A stretch of 64,000 bases of DNA from Vibrio coralliirubri (GTDB lineage Bacteria > Pseudomonadota > Gammaproteobacteria > Enterobacterales > Vibrionaceae), in NCBI RefSeq assembly GCF_024347375.1, contig NZ_AP025470.1, positions 620,001 through 684,000 on the forward strand. The letters are read 5' to 3'. Below the pieces are notes generated by a model. That model searched no databases. It saw nothing but the letters and a program-made list of their open reading frames with translations, and was not told the origin of the DNA. The position numbers were made by a program, and so were the translations under genes. Shown piece after piece: positions 10,658 through 19,209 of the stretch (its first letter is position 1; each line of letters starts with the position of its first letter).

Positions 10658-10684
10658 TTGCGGTCATAACAGGAGTAATTATTT

Positions 10685-11608
10685 GTGAAATGGTTTCAAA
10701 CCGCGAGTATGTGTTTACTGCTTGTACTAACAGGTTGTGCGACAACATCAGATAACACCTCACGTTGGGTTTATCCACCGATGGCTGTGCCACTGCAACC
10801 AAGCGTTCAGCAAGAAGTTCAAATTGCACGTCTTAGTCAGTTATTACAGCGCCCAGATTTGAACGATGAAGTTCGAGCTAAGATGCTGTTTGAACGTGGT
10901 AACTACTACGACAGTGTTGGCCTGCGTGATCTCGCGCGTCTTGACTTCAACCAGTCTCTTTCATTGAACCCTGCTCAACCTGATATCTTCAATCTTTTGG
11001 GTGTTTACTTTACGCAGGTAGGGGAGTTTGATGCGGCTTATGAATCTTTTGATTCTACGTTAGAGCTTGATCCTGCAAACTCTTACGCAGAAAGAAACCG
11101 CTCTATCGCGCTTTACTATGGCGAACGTTACGACTTAGCCAATGAAGAGATGATGAAGCACTATGCCGACGATCCTAGCGATCCGTTTCGAGCTCTTTGG
11201 TTGTATATCATTCAGCATGAGCTAACGCCAGAGCAAGCTAAGCTTGATTTACAAAAACGTTACGAGAGCCGTGATGAGCAGTGGGGTTGGGTATTAGTCG
11301 CGATTATGCTTGATGACATCACTGAAGAGCAGGCTTTCAAGGCGATCTTAACCGGTACTCGTGACAACACGTTACTTGCGCAGCGCCTAACAGAGACGTA
11401 CTTCTACCTTGCTAAGCGTTACCACATGAATGGTGACTACGCGAATGCGATCTCTTTGTACAAGTTAGCGGTTTCTTTTAACGTGTATGAATACGTAGAA
11501 CACCGTTACTCTTTCTTAGAGTTAAGCCGTATCTTCACCACGCTTAAAGCTGAGCACTTAGCGCAAGTTAAGCTGGCTGAGGCCGAAGAAGAAGCTAACG
11601 CTAAGTAA
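10685..11608 (+). CDS. nlpI: NlpI, TPR lipoprotein
   Basis: NlpI is an outer-membrane lipoprotein adaptor that in E. coli delivers MepS to the protease Prc and organises peptidoglycan enzymes. The 307-residue product begins at a GTG, the only plausible start, with AGGAG about 10 bases upstream. It has a lipobox LTGC with Cys18. Tetratricopeptide repeats occupy about residues 60-160 (RGNYYDSVGLRDLARLDF, LLGVYFTQVGEFDAAYESF) and a helical C-terminal part follows. Gene order pnp-nlpI is as in Enterobacteria, so the call is secure. Confidence 0.93.
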   Translation: MKWFQTASMCLLLVLTGCATTSDNTSRWVYPPMAVPLQPSVQQEVQIARLSQLLQRPDLNDEVRAKMLFERGNYYDSVGLRDLARLDFNQSLSLNPAQPDIFNLLGVYFTQVGEFDAAYESFDSTLELDPANSYAERNRSIALYYGERYDLANEEMMKHYADDPSDPFRALWLYIIQHELTPEQAKLDLQKRYESRDEQWGWVLVAIMLDDITEEQAFKAILTGTRDNTLLAQRLTETYFYLAKRYHMNGDYANAISLYKLAVSFNVYEYVEHRYSFLELSRIFTTLKAEHLAQVKLAEAEEEANAK

Positions 11609-11627
11609 GCAACACATTTTGACTCCG

Positions 11628-11656
11628 AAAAGCCGCTGCCTGTCAGCGGTTTTTTT
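11628..11656 (+). terminator. Terminator after nlpI
   Basis: CCGCTG and CAGCGG (11633-11649) with a five-base loop are followed by seven T residues. Confidence 0.75.
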
Positions 11657-11717
11657 ATGCGCCTTTTTTATGATCTTTATCTCGTTTTGATTGCTTTTTA
11701 TTTAAACAACATTAAAA

Positions 11718-11736
11718 TAGTTAGCCTTGCTAACTA
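11718..11736 (+). promoter_or_regulatory. MarR operator copy 1 (perfect palindrome)
   Basis: TAGTTAGC-CTT-GCTAACTA is a perfect 8-3-8 inverted repeat 19-25 bases before the marR start. A second copy, differing at one of 19 positions, lies upstream of the MATE gene at 12184-12202. Size and symmetry suit a MarR dimer; binding is inferred. Confidence 0.7.
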
Positions 11737-11755
11737 AATGCTATTCTTTGATTAG

Positions 11756-12169
11756 GTGAGTATGCTGAACCAGAATTTAGAAAAGATTGAGCGCTTCGCC
11801 TCTAAGATATGGCGCACTCAGGTAAATGAAGATCCTATTTGCCAATTGAGCTTCAATGAGTACGACTATTTGAAGGTCATCCAAGCCTCTCCTGAACCGA
11901 TCCGATTGACTGATCTGGCGATTGAAATGCAAGTAACCAAGCCTTCAGCAACCACTATGGTTCAAAGGTTAGAGAGAAAGGGACTTGTTGAGCGTAAAGC
12001 TTCGCTCGAAGATGCGAGGTCTAAGTTGGTCGTATTGACCAGTAAAGCAGAAGTGGGTTTGGAAGAAGAAAGTAAGATCTATCAGGTCATGGCACAGATA
12101 CTGGAAAGTCGTTTGTCTGAGCAAGAATCTCAGCAGCTAAACCTATTATTAAATAAAGCTTTGAAGTAA
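11756..12169 (+). CDS. MarR-family transcriptional regulator
   Basis: A 137-residue winged-helix protein (135 if the ATG at 11762 is used; the GTG at 11756 and that ATG are both possible, and AGGTGAG lies between them). The MarR core is plain: LTDLAIEMQVTKPSATTMVQRL as the recognition helix region at about residues 52-73, then LERKGLVERKASLEDARSKLVVL as helix and wing. MarR dimers usually repress their own gene and a neighbouring efflux gene, with relief by a phenolic or similar ligand. Here identical palindromes precede both this gene and the MATE pump downstream, so I infer this protein represses both. The inducer is unknown. Confidence 0.88.
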   Translation: MSMLNQNLEKIERFASKIWRTQVNEDPICQLSFNEYDYLKVIQASPEPIRLTDLAIEMQVTKPSATTMVQRLERKGLVERKASLEDARSKLVVLTSKAEVGLEEESKIYQVMAQILESRLSEQESQQLNLLLNKALK

Positions 12170-12182
12170 CTAATTTAGATAT

Positions 12183-12203
12183 TTAGTTAGCCTTGTTAAC
12201 TAA
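12183..12203 (+). promoter_or_regulatory. MarR operator copy 2, upstream of MATE gene
   Basis: TTAGTTA, seven bases, TAACTAA. Over the 19 positions shared with copy 1 only one base differs (a C to T change inside the right arm). It lies between the marR stop and the MATE start, 56 bases before the latter. Confidence 0.7.
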
Positions 12204-12258
12204 TTTTTCGAGTCATATCTTGTTGATATGCGACTCACAAATGAAAGTAGAGTAAGAA

Positions 12259-13596
12259 ATGAGTAACTCAATTAGTCGCCAGTTTTGGCGATACACAATC
12301 CCTACCGTGGCGGCCATGTTGGTTAATGGCCTGTACCAAGTGGTGGATGGCATCTTCATTGGCCGCTATGTGGGGGCTGATGGACTTGCAGGTATCAATG
12401 TTGCGTGGCCTGTGATTGGTTCGATTCTTGGTATTGGTATGTTGGTGGGTGTGGGTACAGGTGCACTTGTCTCGATTCGCCAAGGTGAAAAAGATACTCA
12501 AGGCGCTAAACAGATCTTAGCAACGGGCTTAACCTTGTTGTTAGCGATAACGCCTATTGTCTCTGCATTGCTGTTCTTGTTTGCTGATAACTTCTTGCTT
12601 TGGCAGGGCGCTGAAGGGCGAGTGTATGAACTTGGCCTGCAGTACTTACATATTCTGATTGGTGCCAGCGTCTTCACGCTAGGTTCGATCGCGATGCCGT
12701 TTCTACTGCGTAACGATGACAGCCCGAACTTAGCGACGATACTGATGATCGTTGGTGCGGTGATTAATATCGTACTCGATTACCTGTTTATCGCGCTGTA
12801 TGGTTGGGAGTTGATGGGCGCAGCATTAGCAACAGCAATTGCCCAGTTTGTAGTAACGGCTCTCGGCTTGGCTTACTTCTTCTCACGTCGAGCAAACCTA
12901 CGTTTACGTTGGAATGAGTTGAGATTGAAACTGGATGTGATTCCACAAATCTTCGCGATTGGTACATCAAGCTTCTTTATGTACGCTTATGGTTCGATGA
13001 TGGTGGCGTTGCACAATGCGTTGTTCTCTCAATATGGCGACCAGTTGATGATTGGTGCGTACGCGATTTTGGGCTACATCGTGACGGTTTACTACCTCAC
13101 GGCTGAAGGTATCGCCAACGGTATGCAACCATTGGTGAGCTACAACCATGGTGCGCGTAACCAAGCGAACATCCGTAAGTTACTTAAGATAGCGATGATG
13201 AGTTCGGTATTGATTGGTGTGGCGTTCGTGCTGCTTCTGAACGCGTTCCCACGTGAGTTTGTGTCAGTATTTAACTCAGACGAACCTCAGTTAGTTGAGT
13301 ACACAGTGTTGGGTATTCGACTTCACATGTTTGCACTGGCGCTGGATGGCTTCTTAGTAGTAGCAGGTGCTTACTATCAGGCAGTGAACAAGGGCAGTAA
13401 GGCGATGTTTGTAACGATAGGCAATATGCTGATCCAGTTACCTTTCTTGTACATTATGCCCAAGCTGTACGGTGTACCGGGGATCTGGATTGCGTACCCA
13501 CTGTCTAACATCGCGCTAAGTGTGGTGGTGATGGTAATGCTCTACAAAGACTTAAAGAAGCTCGATGCCTCACCGATGGAAACAGCTACGGCATAG
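12259..13596 (+). CDS. MATE-family multidrug efflux transporter
   Basis: A 445-residue inner-membrane protein with about twelve hydrophobic segments in two six-helix halves, typical of multidrug and toxin extrusion pumps that export cationic drugs or dyes in exchange for Na+ or H+. The N-terminus FWRYTIPTVAAMLVNGLYQV and GIFIGRYVGADGLAGINVAW (about residues 31-50) are typical of the family; the second half repeats the pattern (EGIANGMQPLVSYNHGARN, about 281-299). The sequence resembles VmrA of V. parahaemolyticus as I remember it, but I leave the symbol open. It follows marR with a shared operator motif, so ligand-induced expression is likely. Confidence 0.88.
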   Translation: MSNSISRQFWRYTIPTVAAMLVNGLYQVVDGIFIGRYVGADGLAGINVAWPVIGSILGIGMLVGVGTGALVSIRQGEKDTQGAKQILATGLTLLLAITPIVSALLFLFADNFLLWQGAEGRVYELGLQYLHILIGASVFTLGSIAMPFLLRNDDSPNLATILMIVGAVINIVLDYLFIALYGWELMGAALATAIAQFVVTALGLAYFFSRRANLRLRWNELRLKLDVIPQIFAIGTSSFFMYAYGSMMVALHNALFSQYGDQLMIGAYAILGYIVTVYYLTAEGIANGMQPLVSYNHGARNQANIRKLLKIAMMSSVLIGVAFVLLLNAFPREFVSVFNSDEPQLVEYTVLGIRLHMFALALDGFLVVAGAYYQAVNKGSKAMFVTIGNMLIQLPFLYIMPKLYGVPGIWIAYPLSNIALSVVVMVMLYKDLKKLDASPMETATA

Positions 13597-13620
13597 GTCG
13601 CGTTTCTTAAGTCGAATAAA

Positions 13621-13650
13621 AAAGGTCTAGCGAATGCTAGACCTTTTTTA
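13621..13650. terminator. Bidirectional terminator between MATE gene and ubiV
   Basis: AAAGGTCTAGC, loop GAAT and GCTAGACCTTT form a perfect stem with A-run on one side and T-run on the other, so it can serve the MATE gene on the plus strand and ubiUV on the minus strand. Confidence 0.88.
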
Positions 13651-13681
13651 TACCTGTTGCTGGTTAGTCCAATGCGAGGAA

Positions 13682-14560
13682 CTAGATGTTCTTAACGTCT
13701 AAACCTGCAAGCTGATGCCAGTAACCATTACATTGGCGGCTTTCAATCTTCATCGGTTTTTGACCTTGCTCGTTTGCTCTGAAGTTATTGATTTCAGAGA
13801 AGGTATCGATACCGAGTGGGCTTAAACGAACCACATCAACCAGGTCGTGCATGTTTGGCAAATCATTGACTAGGTTGTAGCAGTAGCCTGATTGCGTCTG
13901 GATACCGTTAAGGTTGAAGACTGATTGGCCTTCTTGGCTTTCTACTTGTAGCCCTGTTGGGTACTTGATACAGCAGGTTTCGCAATCGTCTTTAGCTTTG
14001 TTTTCCGCGCGAGCGGTAAAGCAGCGTGCTGAGTAAGCAAGCGGCAGGTAGCCGTGGCTAAACACTTCTACTTCGAACTTATTACGGATGTTCAGTTCTT
14101 CACACTGGGTCATTACGTTGCTTAGCCATTCGCGAGAAAGCTCAACCGGCATACACCAACGCGTCATACCTTGTTTCAAGAACAGGTTCAGGGTGCGCGC
14201 GTTGTAGGTGTTCACTGCTGGGCCAACCACGAAAGGTACTTTGCTTTCGCTGGCCAGTTGAATTGCAGACACATCATTGGCTTCGATAGCAAAGTCACCG
14301 TTATCAATGTACTTCTTCATGATGTTGACTTCGCTTGGCGCTTCGAGCAAAGCCATGGTCGAGAGGACTACTTGCTTACCTGAAGCAGACAGCTCTTTGG
14401 CAATGTCCATCCAGTGTTTCGCTTTCATCTCACGACGTTTTGAACACACAGCTTCACCTAGATAGATGATGTCAGCAGAGCTTGATTTCGCTTGCTCATA
14501 GAAGCTTTCAACGTCTTGTTTTGGCCAAAAATAAAGTAGAGGGCCTAATGCGTATTTCAT
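13682..14560 (-). CDS. ubiV: UbiV, O2-independent ubiquinone hydroxylation protein (U32 family)
   Basis: UbiV acts with UbiU and UbiT in oxygen-independent ubiquinone synthesis, where UbiU-UbiV carry [4Fe-4S] clusters and replace the flavin hydroxylases. The 292-residue product has Cys39, Cys180, Cys193 and Cys197, exactly the four cluster ligands known in E. coli UbiV (a further Cys196 is present). I chose the start at 14560 (MKYALGPLLYFWPK) because GGAGA lies 5 bases upstream and the N-terminus then matches E. coli; an upstream ATG at 14572 adds four residues. It follows ubiU by 18 bases. Confidence 0.94.
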   Translation of the reverse strand: MKYALGPLLYFWPKQDVESFYEQAKSSSADIIYLGEAVCSKRREMKAKHWMDIAKELSASGKQVVLSTMALLEAPSEVNIMKKYIDNGDFAIEANDVSAIQLASESKVPFVVGPAVNTYNARTLNLFLKQGMTRWCMPVELSREWLSNVMTQCEELNIRNKFEVEVFSHGYLPLAYSARCFTARAENKAKDDCETCCIKYPTGLQVESQEGQSVFNLNGIQTQSGYCYNLVNDLPNMHDLVDVVRLSPLGIDTFSEINNFRANEQGQKPMKIESRQCNGYWHQLAGLDVKNI

Positions 14561-14578
14561 TGAGTTCTCCATTTGGCT

Positions 14579-15592
14579 CTATTGCCATTTACGGTGATAA
14601 GCGCCAAGCGTGGTTTGTGTACCTTCCGATACATTCGCCAGTGTCGCATTCCAAGCTTGTTCCACTTGGTATTGTTCTGGGTTCGCTAAGTAGCGATCGA
14701 TAGCAGCGCGCCAAGTGCGAGTGACTTGTTCAACATAAGCAGGGCTGCGTTGGCGACCTTCAATCTTCACTGAGGCAACATTCGCCGCGAAAAGCTCAGG
14801 CAGCATGGATAGCGTGTTGAGGCTGGTTGGCTCTTCAAGTGCGTGATAGCGCTTACGTTCACCATCGATATCGGCTTCAAAGCGGCCTTTACACAGCGTT
14901 GGGTAACCTGCGTTCTCACCTGCTTCATACTTATCGATAAGGATTTCGTTCAAGCGAGACTCGAGGCCAGTTTCTGTTTCTTGCCAGCGAACGTATTTCG
15001 CCGGAGAACAAGCACCAACAGTATTTGGTGATTCGCCTGTCATGTATGAAGAGAGGTAGCAACGGCCTTCTGCCATGATACACAAGCTACCAAAAGCGAA
15101 TACTTCAAGGTCAACGTCAGAAGTGATGTTACGAGAAAGCTGTTTGACCTGATGAATCGACAACACACGCGGCAGTACGACACGCTTAACGTTGAAGTTT
15201 TTATGGTAGAAATCGATAGCCGCCGCATTGGTCGCAGATGCTTGCACTGATAGGTGCAGTTCTAGATCTGGATACTTATTTGCTGCGTACTCAAGCACCG
15301 CGATGTCTGCGATGATCAGCGCATCAACACCCAGTGCAGCGGCGTTGTCTACGGCATTGGTCCAACGGTCGAAGCCATTTGGGTGAGCAAACGTGTTTAG
15401 GGCAACATGAATTTTCTTGTTGTGGTCATGCACATACTGCACAGCACGATCGAGCTTTTTACCCGCAAAGTTTAGGCCTGCAAAGTGTCGGGCATTGGTA
15501 TCGTCTTTGAATCCGATATAGACAGCATCCGCACCACAATCAATAGCGGTTTTCAAAGCAGGTAAGTTACCCGCTGGGCATAAGAGTTCCAT
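14579..15592 (-). CDS. ubiU: UbiU, O2-independent ubiquinone hydroxylation protein (U32 family)
   Basis: Partner of UbiV in the anaerobic ubiquinone pathway, forming a heterodimer. The 337-residue U32-family product starts MELLCPAGNLPALKTAIDCG and carries cluster-ligand cysteines at 171, 178, 195 and 234, the E. coli set shifted by two residues. Families called U32 peptidases were named from a collagenase report, but these two are biosynthetic proteins. It is the first gene of ubiUV; the upstream 170 bases show no clear FNR box. ubiT lies 2.4 kb away on the other strand, beyond the GGDEF-EAL gene. Confidence 0.94.
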   Translation of the reverse strand: MELLCPAGNLPALKTAIDCGADAVYIGFKDDTNARHFAGLNFAGKKLDRAVQYVHDHNKKIHVALNTFAHPNGFDRWTNAVDNAAALGVDALIIADIAVLEYAANKYPDLELHLSVQASATNAAAIDFYHKNFNVKRVVLPRVLSIHQVKQLSRNITSDVDLEVFAFGSLCIMAEGRCYLSSYMTGESPNTVGACSPAKYVRWQETETGLESRLNEILIDKYEAGENAGYPTLCKGRFEADIDGERKRYHALEEPTSLNTLSMLPELFAANVASVKIEGRQRSPAYVEQVTRTWRAAIDRYLANPEQYQVEQAWNATLANVSEGTQTTLGAYHRKWQ

Positions 15593-15760
15593 TTGCTCAC
15601 TACCAGTAGAATTAAGTTGAAGCGAGCATTTTATGAAGAATTGTGAATGACGGAATTGATGTAAGGCAGGTTTAGATGGATAAATCTGCTTTTACTCCGT
15701 TTGAGGTACTGACGAGTGACCGTTTTACATGTTGGCTTGCTTTAAATTTGAGGTACTTGA

Positions 15761-17803
15761 TTAGTTCTTATGACGGCGGTTTTGGGCAAACAACTCTTCG
15801 ACATCTTGTTTTGGTTGCGGACGATAGAAGTGGAAGCCTTGAATCGAACTACAGTTGAGATTAGACAGCAGAGTTGCTTGTTCACTGGTTTCGACACCTT
15901 CTGCAACCACGGTCAAATCGAGAGATTTACCTAGGTTGATGATGTTTTCAATTACGGTGATTTGCTTTGGTAGGGTATCGATATCAGAGATGAAAGCACG
16001 GTCTATTTTAAGCTCATCAATTGGGAAGCGAGCAAGGTAAGACAGTGAAGAGTAGCCGGTACCAAAATCATCAATGGATAGAGCAAAGCCAAGTTTCTTG
16101 ATGGCGTTAAGCATTTGAAGTGTGTGTTCACTATCACTCATTACCGCGCTTTCCGTTAGCTCAAACGTAATCGCACTTGGATCAAGCTCGGTCGAACGCA
16201 GCAGCTTTTCCATGTAATCAATCAGCTTTGGATTACCAAACTGTTCTGGAGATAGGTTGATCGCGACACGACCTGGAAGGATACCTTGCATCTTCCAGCG
16301 CTTAACCGTAGCAAATACTTCACGCATTACCACTCGGCCAAGTTGTTCAATAAGGCCAGCTCGTTCTGCCACAGGGATAAATGCGGCAGGACTAATATAC
16401 CCTTCGACAGGGTGCTTCCAACGTACCAGAGCTTCAGCGCCGTTGATGGTGAAATCACGCGCATTGACCTTAGGTTGATACCAAACCTCAAGTCCATTCT
16501 GTTGCAGCGCTTTTTGTAGCTCTATTTCAAGCCACAGTCGCATGCGCGCTTCTTTGTTCATCTGTTCATTGAACTTGATTAGGCGGTTACGACCACGATC
16601 TTTCGCTTCATACATTGCTGTGTCTGCATTTTGCAGCAAGATACGAGCATCAGTACCATCTTGAGGAAAGCTCACGCTACCAATCGAGCAGGCTAAGCGC
16701 TTGCTAAAGTGGTGAAGATCGAAGGGTTGATTGATCAGGGAGATGATCTTTTCAGCGAGCATTTCAGGTGTTCGCTGATGTTCAGGTTCTGGCAGGATAA
16801 TGCCAAACTCATCCCCGCCTAAATGCCCAATCACGGCCTTACGAGGCAGTAGGCGTTTAAGGCGCGAAGCGACCTCTTTTATCACCTTGTCACCGATGTG
16901 ATGACCAAGTGAATCATTGATATTCTTGAAGTTATCAATGTCTAAGTAGAGCATCACCACCGGCGTATCGTTGTGAATGAACTGCTCAAGACGCTTAGTA
17001 AACCCAACTCGGTTGTAGAGCTTGGTCAGTGCATCTATGTAGGCATCTTCACTGTTTGCCGGTGTGTATTGTTTTGCGGTTTCTTGTGCGTCTTGGATAA
17101 GCACCAACTGAGTGTTGCTTCCAAGAACGGTGGTGGAGTCGATGTTGAGTTGAACCTTACGTTCAAAGCCGCATCGGGCACCCGTTAAGCAAACCAAACC
17201 AGACTCAGAAATAATAGAGCTGAGGTTATTATTGAAGACTGTTTTGGTTTGTTCATCGATAAATAGGCGTCCCAACTCTTCACCAATTAACTCTGTGGTT
17301 GAGTTAAAGCCAAGCAAGCGCGCTGCTGCTGGGTTAGATGACAAGATGTAGTCACTCTCAACGAGCAGTAATCCATCTGGGAGTAGTTGAGATAGCTTGT
17401 GGAATTTGGCTTCGGACTCTTCTAAAGAACGGACAAGTACTTGGTTTTCTGATGTGTCGAAGGCGTGAAAGACGATGTAGTCGGTTTTGTTGCCATTGGT
17501 AAGTGGAGATAGGCTGAAATGAAGGCTGGTATCGAGGTCAGTTTCGTTGAGGGTGACTTCGGCCTCAATCGTTTCGCCACTGAATGCACGCTCATAGTAA
17601 GGTTTGAGATGTTGGTAGAACTGTTCGCCCAATGTTTGGCGGTCATTCATGCCTGCAAGCTCTGTTTGACTCAAACCAGCAATATCACAGTAACGCTCAT
17701 TCACCATAAAATAGTTATGTTGAGCATCAAGTACTGCAAAAAAGAACGGACTATTTGCAGTTAGCTGGGTAAACCAATGTTGTAGTTGCTGGGGAGGCAT
17801 CAA
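15761..17803 (-). CDS. rocS: PAS-PAS-GGDEF-EAL cyclic-di-GMP protein, RocS type
   Basis: A 680-residue cytoplasmic protein with no membrane segment. Two PAS-like domains (about residues 10-115 and 130-235) are followed by GGDEF (about 255-415, with intact GGDEF in HLGGDEFGIIL) and EAL (about 430-670). The EAL catalytic set is present: GAEALVRW, NLSPEQF, FELTES, IDDFGTGYSSLSYL, KIDRAF and VVAEGVET. Both synthase and phosphodiesterase motifs are therefore intact. Size, domain order and position next to ubiUV fit V. cholerae RocS (VC0653 as I recall), which influences biofilm and motility; the symbol is by synteny. What the PAS domains sense is unknown. Confidence 0.85.
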   Translation of the reverse strand: MMPPQQLQHWFTQLTANSPFFFAVLDAQHNYFMVNERYCDIAGLSQTELAGMNDRQTLGEQFYQHLKPYYERAFSGETIEAEVTLNETDLDTSLHFSLSPLTNGNKTDYIVFHAFDTSENQVLVRSLEESEAKFHKLSQLLPDGLLLVESDYILSSNPAAARLLGFNSTTELIGEELGRLFIDEQTKTVFNNNLSSIISESGLVCLTGARCGFERKVQLNIDSTTVLGSNTQLVLIQDAQETAKQYTPANSEDAYIDALTKLYNRVGFTKRLEQFIHNDTPVVMLYLDIDNFKNINDSLGHHIGDKVIKEVASRLKRLLPRKAVIGHLGGDEFGIILPEPEHQRTPEMLAEKIISLINQPFDLHHFSKRLACSIGSVSFPQDGTDARILLQNADTAMYEAKDRGRNRLIKFNEQMNKEARMRLWLEIELQKALQQNGLEVWYQPKVNARDFTINGAEALVRWKHPVEGYISPAAFIPVAERAGLIEQLGRVVMREVFATVKRWKMQGILPGRVAINLSPEQFGNPKLIDYMEKLLRSTELDPSAITFELTESAVMSDSEHTLQMLNAIKKLGFALSIDDFGTGYSSLSYLARFPIDELKIDRAFISDIDTLPKQITVIENIINLGKSLDLTVVAEGVETSEQATLLSNLNCSSIQGFHFYRPQPKQDVEELFAQNRRHKN

Positions 17804-17960
17804 AGTACTACCAATTCTCCAAGAGCTTGAATATTCACTATCGATAAATATTTATTACTTTCTGTGTGGCTATCGATATTTACCTGTGAGTGCAGCGATC
17901 CGCTGTAATTCTCATTACCTGAGTTACTATAACTGTGATTTTCAGGATATTAAAGGTCGA

Positions 17961-17986
17961 GTATCAAACAGAAGTTAATTTGATAC
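17961..17986. promoter_or_regulatory. Perfect inverted repeat between rocS and ubiT
   Basis: GTATCAAA, ten bases, TTTGATAC. The repeat sits in the 255-base divergent region, 73 bases before the ubiT start and 158 bases from the rocS start. It is not an FNR box: that would be TTGAT-N4-ATCAA, whereas here the half-sites face the opposite way. The rest of the gap shows nothing I can name. Confidence 0.5.
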
Positions 17987-18058
17987 ATAACAGTAACTGA
18001 GATCTCAACATCATCTATGATGCATTCCATATTATTGACAAAGTTACGGATAAGTCAC

Positions 18059-18586
18059 GTGATAAACAAGATTCGCACTCAACTAGTTCAAAATGCCGCA
18101 TCAATTTTGCGATCTCCAGTCCAGTTATTGCCTAAAACAGTACAAAAAAGAGCCTTATTGGAGGCGCTTAAGAATGTCTTCAAGGAAGCTTTAGAGGACG
18201 GTGACTTTGAGTTTTTAGAAGACAAATGGTTGAAAGTCTCAATAAAAGACATGGGGTTAAGTTGGTGTATTAGCTACAAAAATGAGCAACTGGTTGTAGC
18301 TGATAAAGAGGTGGCTGAAGATGTAAGCTTTAGCGGCAACCTTAACGATCTTGTGTTGATTGCGGGACGTAAAGAAGACCCAGATACGCTTTTCTTCCAG
18401 CGTAGACTGTCTATTGAAGGCGATACCGAGCTCGGTTTAGAAGTCAAAAACTTGATGGATAGCGTAGATTTGGACTTATTGCCGACTCCTATGAAAACTT
18501 TGTTAAATCAATTAGCTGATTTTGTGCAGAAGGGAGTACAATCCCCAGATACACAAAGTGAGGTAATGAATGCTTATTCGAACTGA
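18059..18586 (+). CDS. ubiT: UbiT, SCP2-type ubiquinone biosynthesis accessory factor
   Basis: UbiT is the lipid-binding SCP2-fold partner of UbiUV and is thought to hold ubiquinone intermediates. I place the start at the GTG at 18059, which gives 175 residues and aligns from the first residue with the 174-residue E. coli protein. An ATG at 18017 would add 14 residues. Diagnostic segments are DGDFEFLEDKWLKVSIKD, DVSFSGNLNDLVLIAGRKED and LFFQRRLSIEGDTELGLEVK, about residues 48-150. It overlaps the GNAT gene by 17 bases, as in E. coli yhbT-yhbS. Confidence 0.9.
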   Translation: MINKIRTQLVQNAASILRSPVQLLPKTVQKRALLEALKNVFKEALEDGDFEFLEDKWLKVSIKDMGLSWCISYKNEQLVVADKEVAEDVSFSGNLNDLVLIAGRKEDPDTLFFQRRLSIEGDTELGLEVKNLMDSVDLDLLPTPMKTLLNQLADFVQKGVQSPDTQSEVMNAYSN

Positions 18587-19073
18587 AGCACCGGCAGATA
18601 TACTTGTCATTGATCGTTTATTGAAATCTGTTTTTGAAACAGATGCAGAAGCTAACTTGGTTATGAGCTTGCGTGAGAATAGCCACTTAACGCTATCGCT
18701 GGTGGCTTGTTCTGATGAAGGCGAGGTGGTTGGTCACTTGATGTTTAGCCCTATCACTCTTGATGGCGACGATCATAACTGGCAAGGGCTTGCGCCTCTC
18801 GCTGTGAAAGAAGAGTTCCGCAACCAAGGCATTGCCAAATCTCTAGTTGAAGATGCGTTTTCCACTTTGGTTGATTTTGGTTACCCAGCTTGCGTTGTGC
18901 TTGGTGATCCTGCTTATTACAGCCGCTTTGGTTTCAAGGCTGCGAGCGAGTTTGGTCTGAGTTGTGTTTGGGATGTGCCTGAAGGCGCTTTCCAAGCGAT
19001 TGAGTTGGTAGACGGTGCGTTTGCTGGACATGCTGGTGAGATTGCTTACAGCCCAGAGTTCAACGACTTATAA
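18570..19073 (+). CDS. yhbS: GNAT N-acetyltransferase, YhbS type
   Basis: A 167-residue GCN5-related acetyltransferase. The acetyl-CoA-binding core is LAPLAVKEEFRNQGIAKSLV, about residues 73-92 (motif A RNQGIAKSL in place of RGxGxG), followed by GYPACVVLGDPAYYSRFGF. The substrate is not known. In E. coli yhbS has the same place after yhbT (ubiT). GAGGTAA precedes the ATG and the start overlaps the end of ubiT, which indicates translational coupling. Confidence 0.85.
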   Translation: MLIRTEAPADILVIDRLLKSVFETDAEANLVMSLRENSHLTLSLVACSDEGEVVGHLMFSPITLDGDDHNWQGLAPLAVKEEFRNQGIAKSLVEDAFSTLVDFGYPACVVLGDPAYYSRFGFKAASEFGLSCVWDVPEGAFQAIELVDGAFAGHAGEIAYSPEFNDL

Positions 19074-19113
19074 GCTGATTTATCACGCAATAAGATACAA
19101 ACTGTTTTAGTCT

Positions 19114-19146
19114 AAATAAAGGAGCTTGATGCTCCTTTATTTTTTG
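19114..19146 (+). terminator. Terminator after yhbS
   Basis: AATAAAGGAGC, loop TTGAT and GCTCCTTTATT are followed by T residues; it lies 41 bases after the stop. Confidence 0.87.
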
Positions 19147-19209
19147 TTAGTATCAGCCCAGTTCTAATAAGCTTCGGCTCTAATCAACTAAAGGTTACTA
19201 CCGCTAGAT

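Noticed and set aside
15676-15858. 60-codon ORF between ubiU and rocS
   Set aside because: Overlaps the rocS 3' end antisense, no ribosome binding site, no pattern. The gap from 15593 to 15760 otherwise shows nothing.
17961-17986. FNR box for the anaerobic ubiquinone genes
   Set aside because: The half-sites are in the wrong relative orientation and spacing for FNR.
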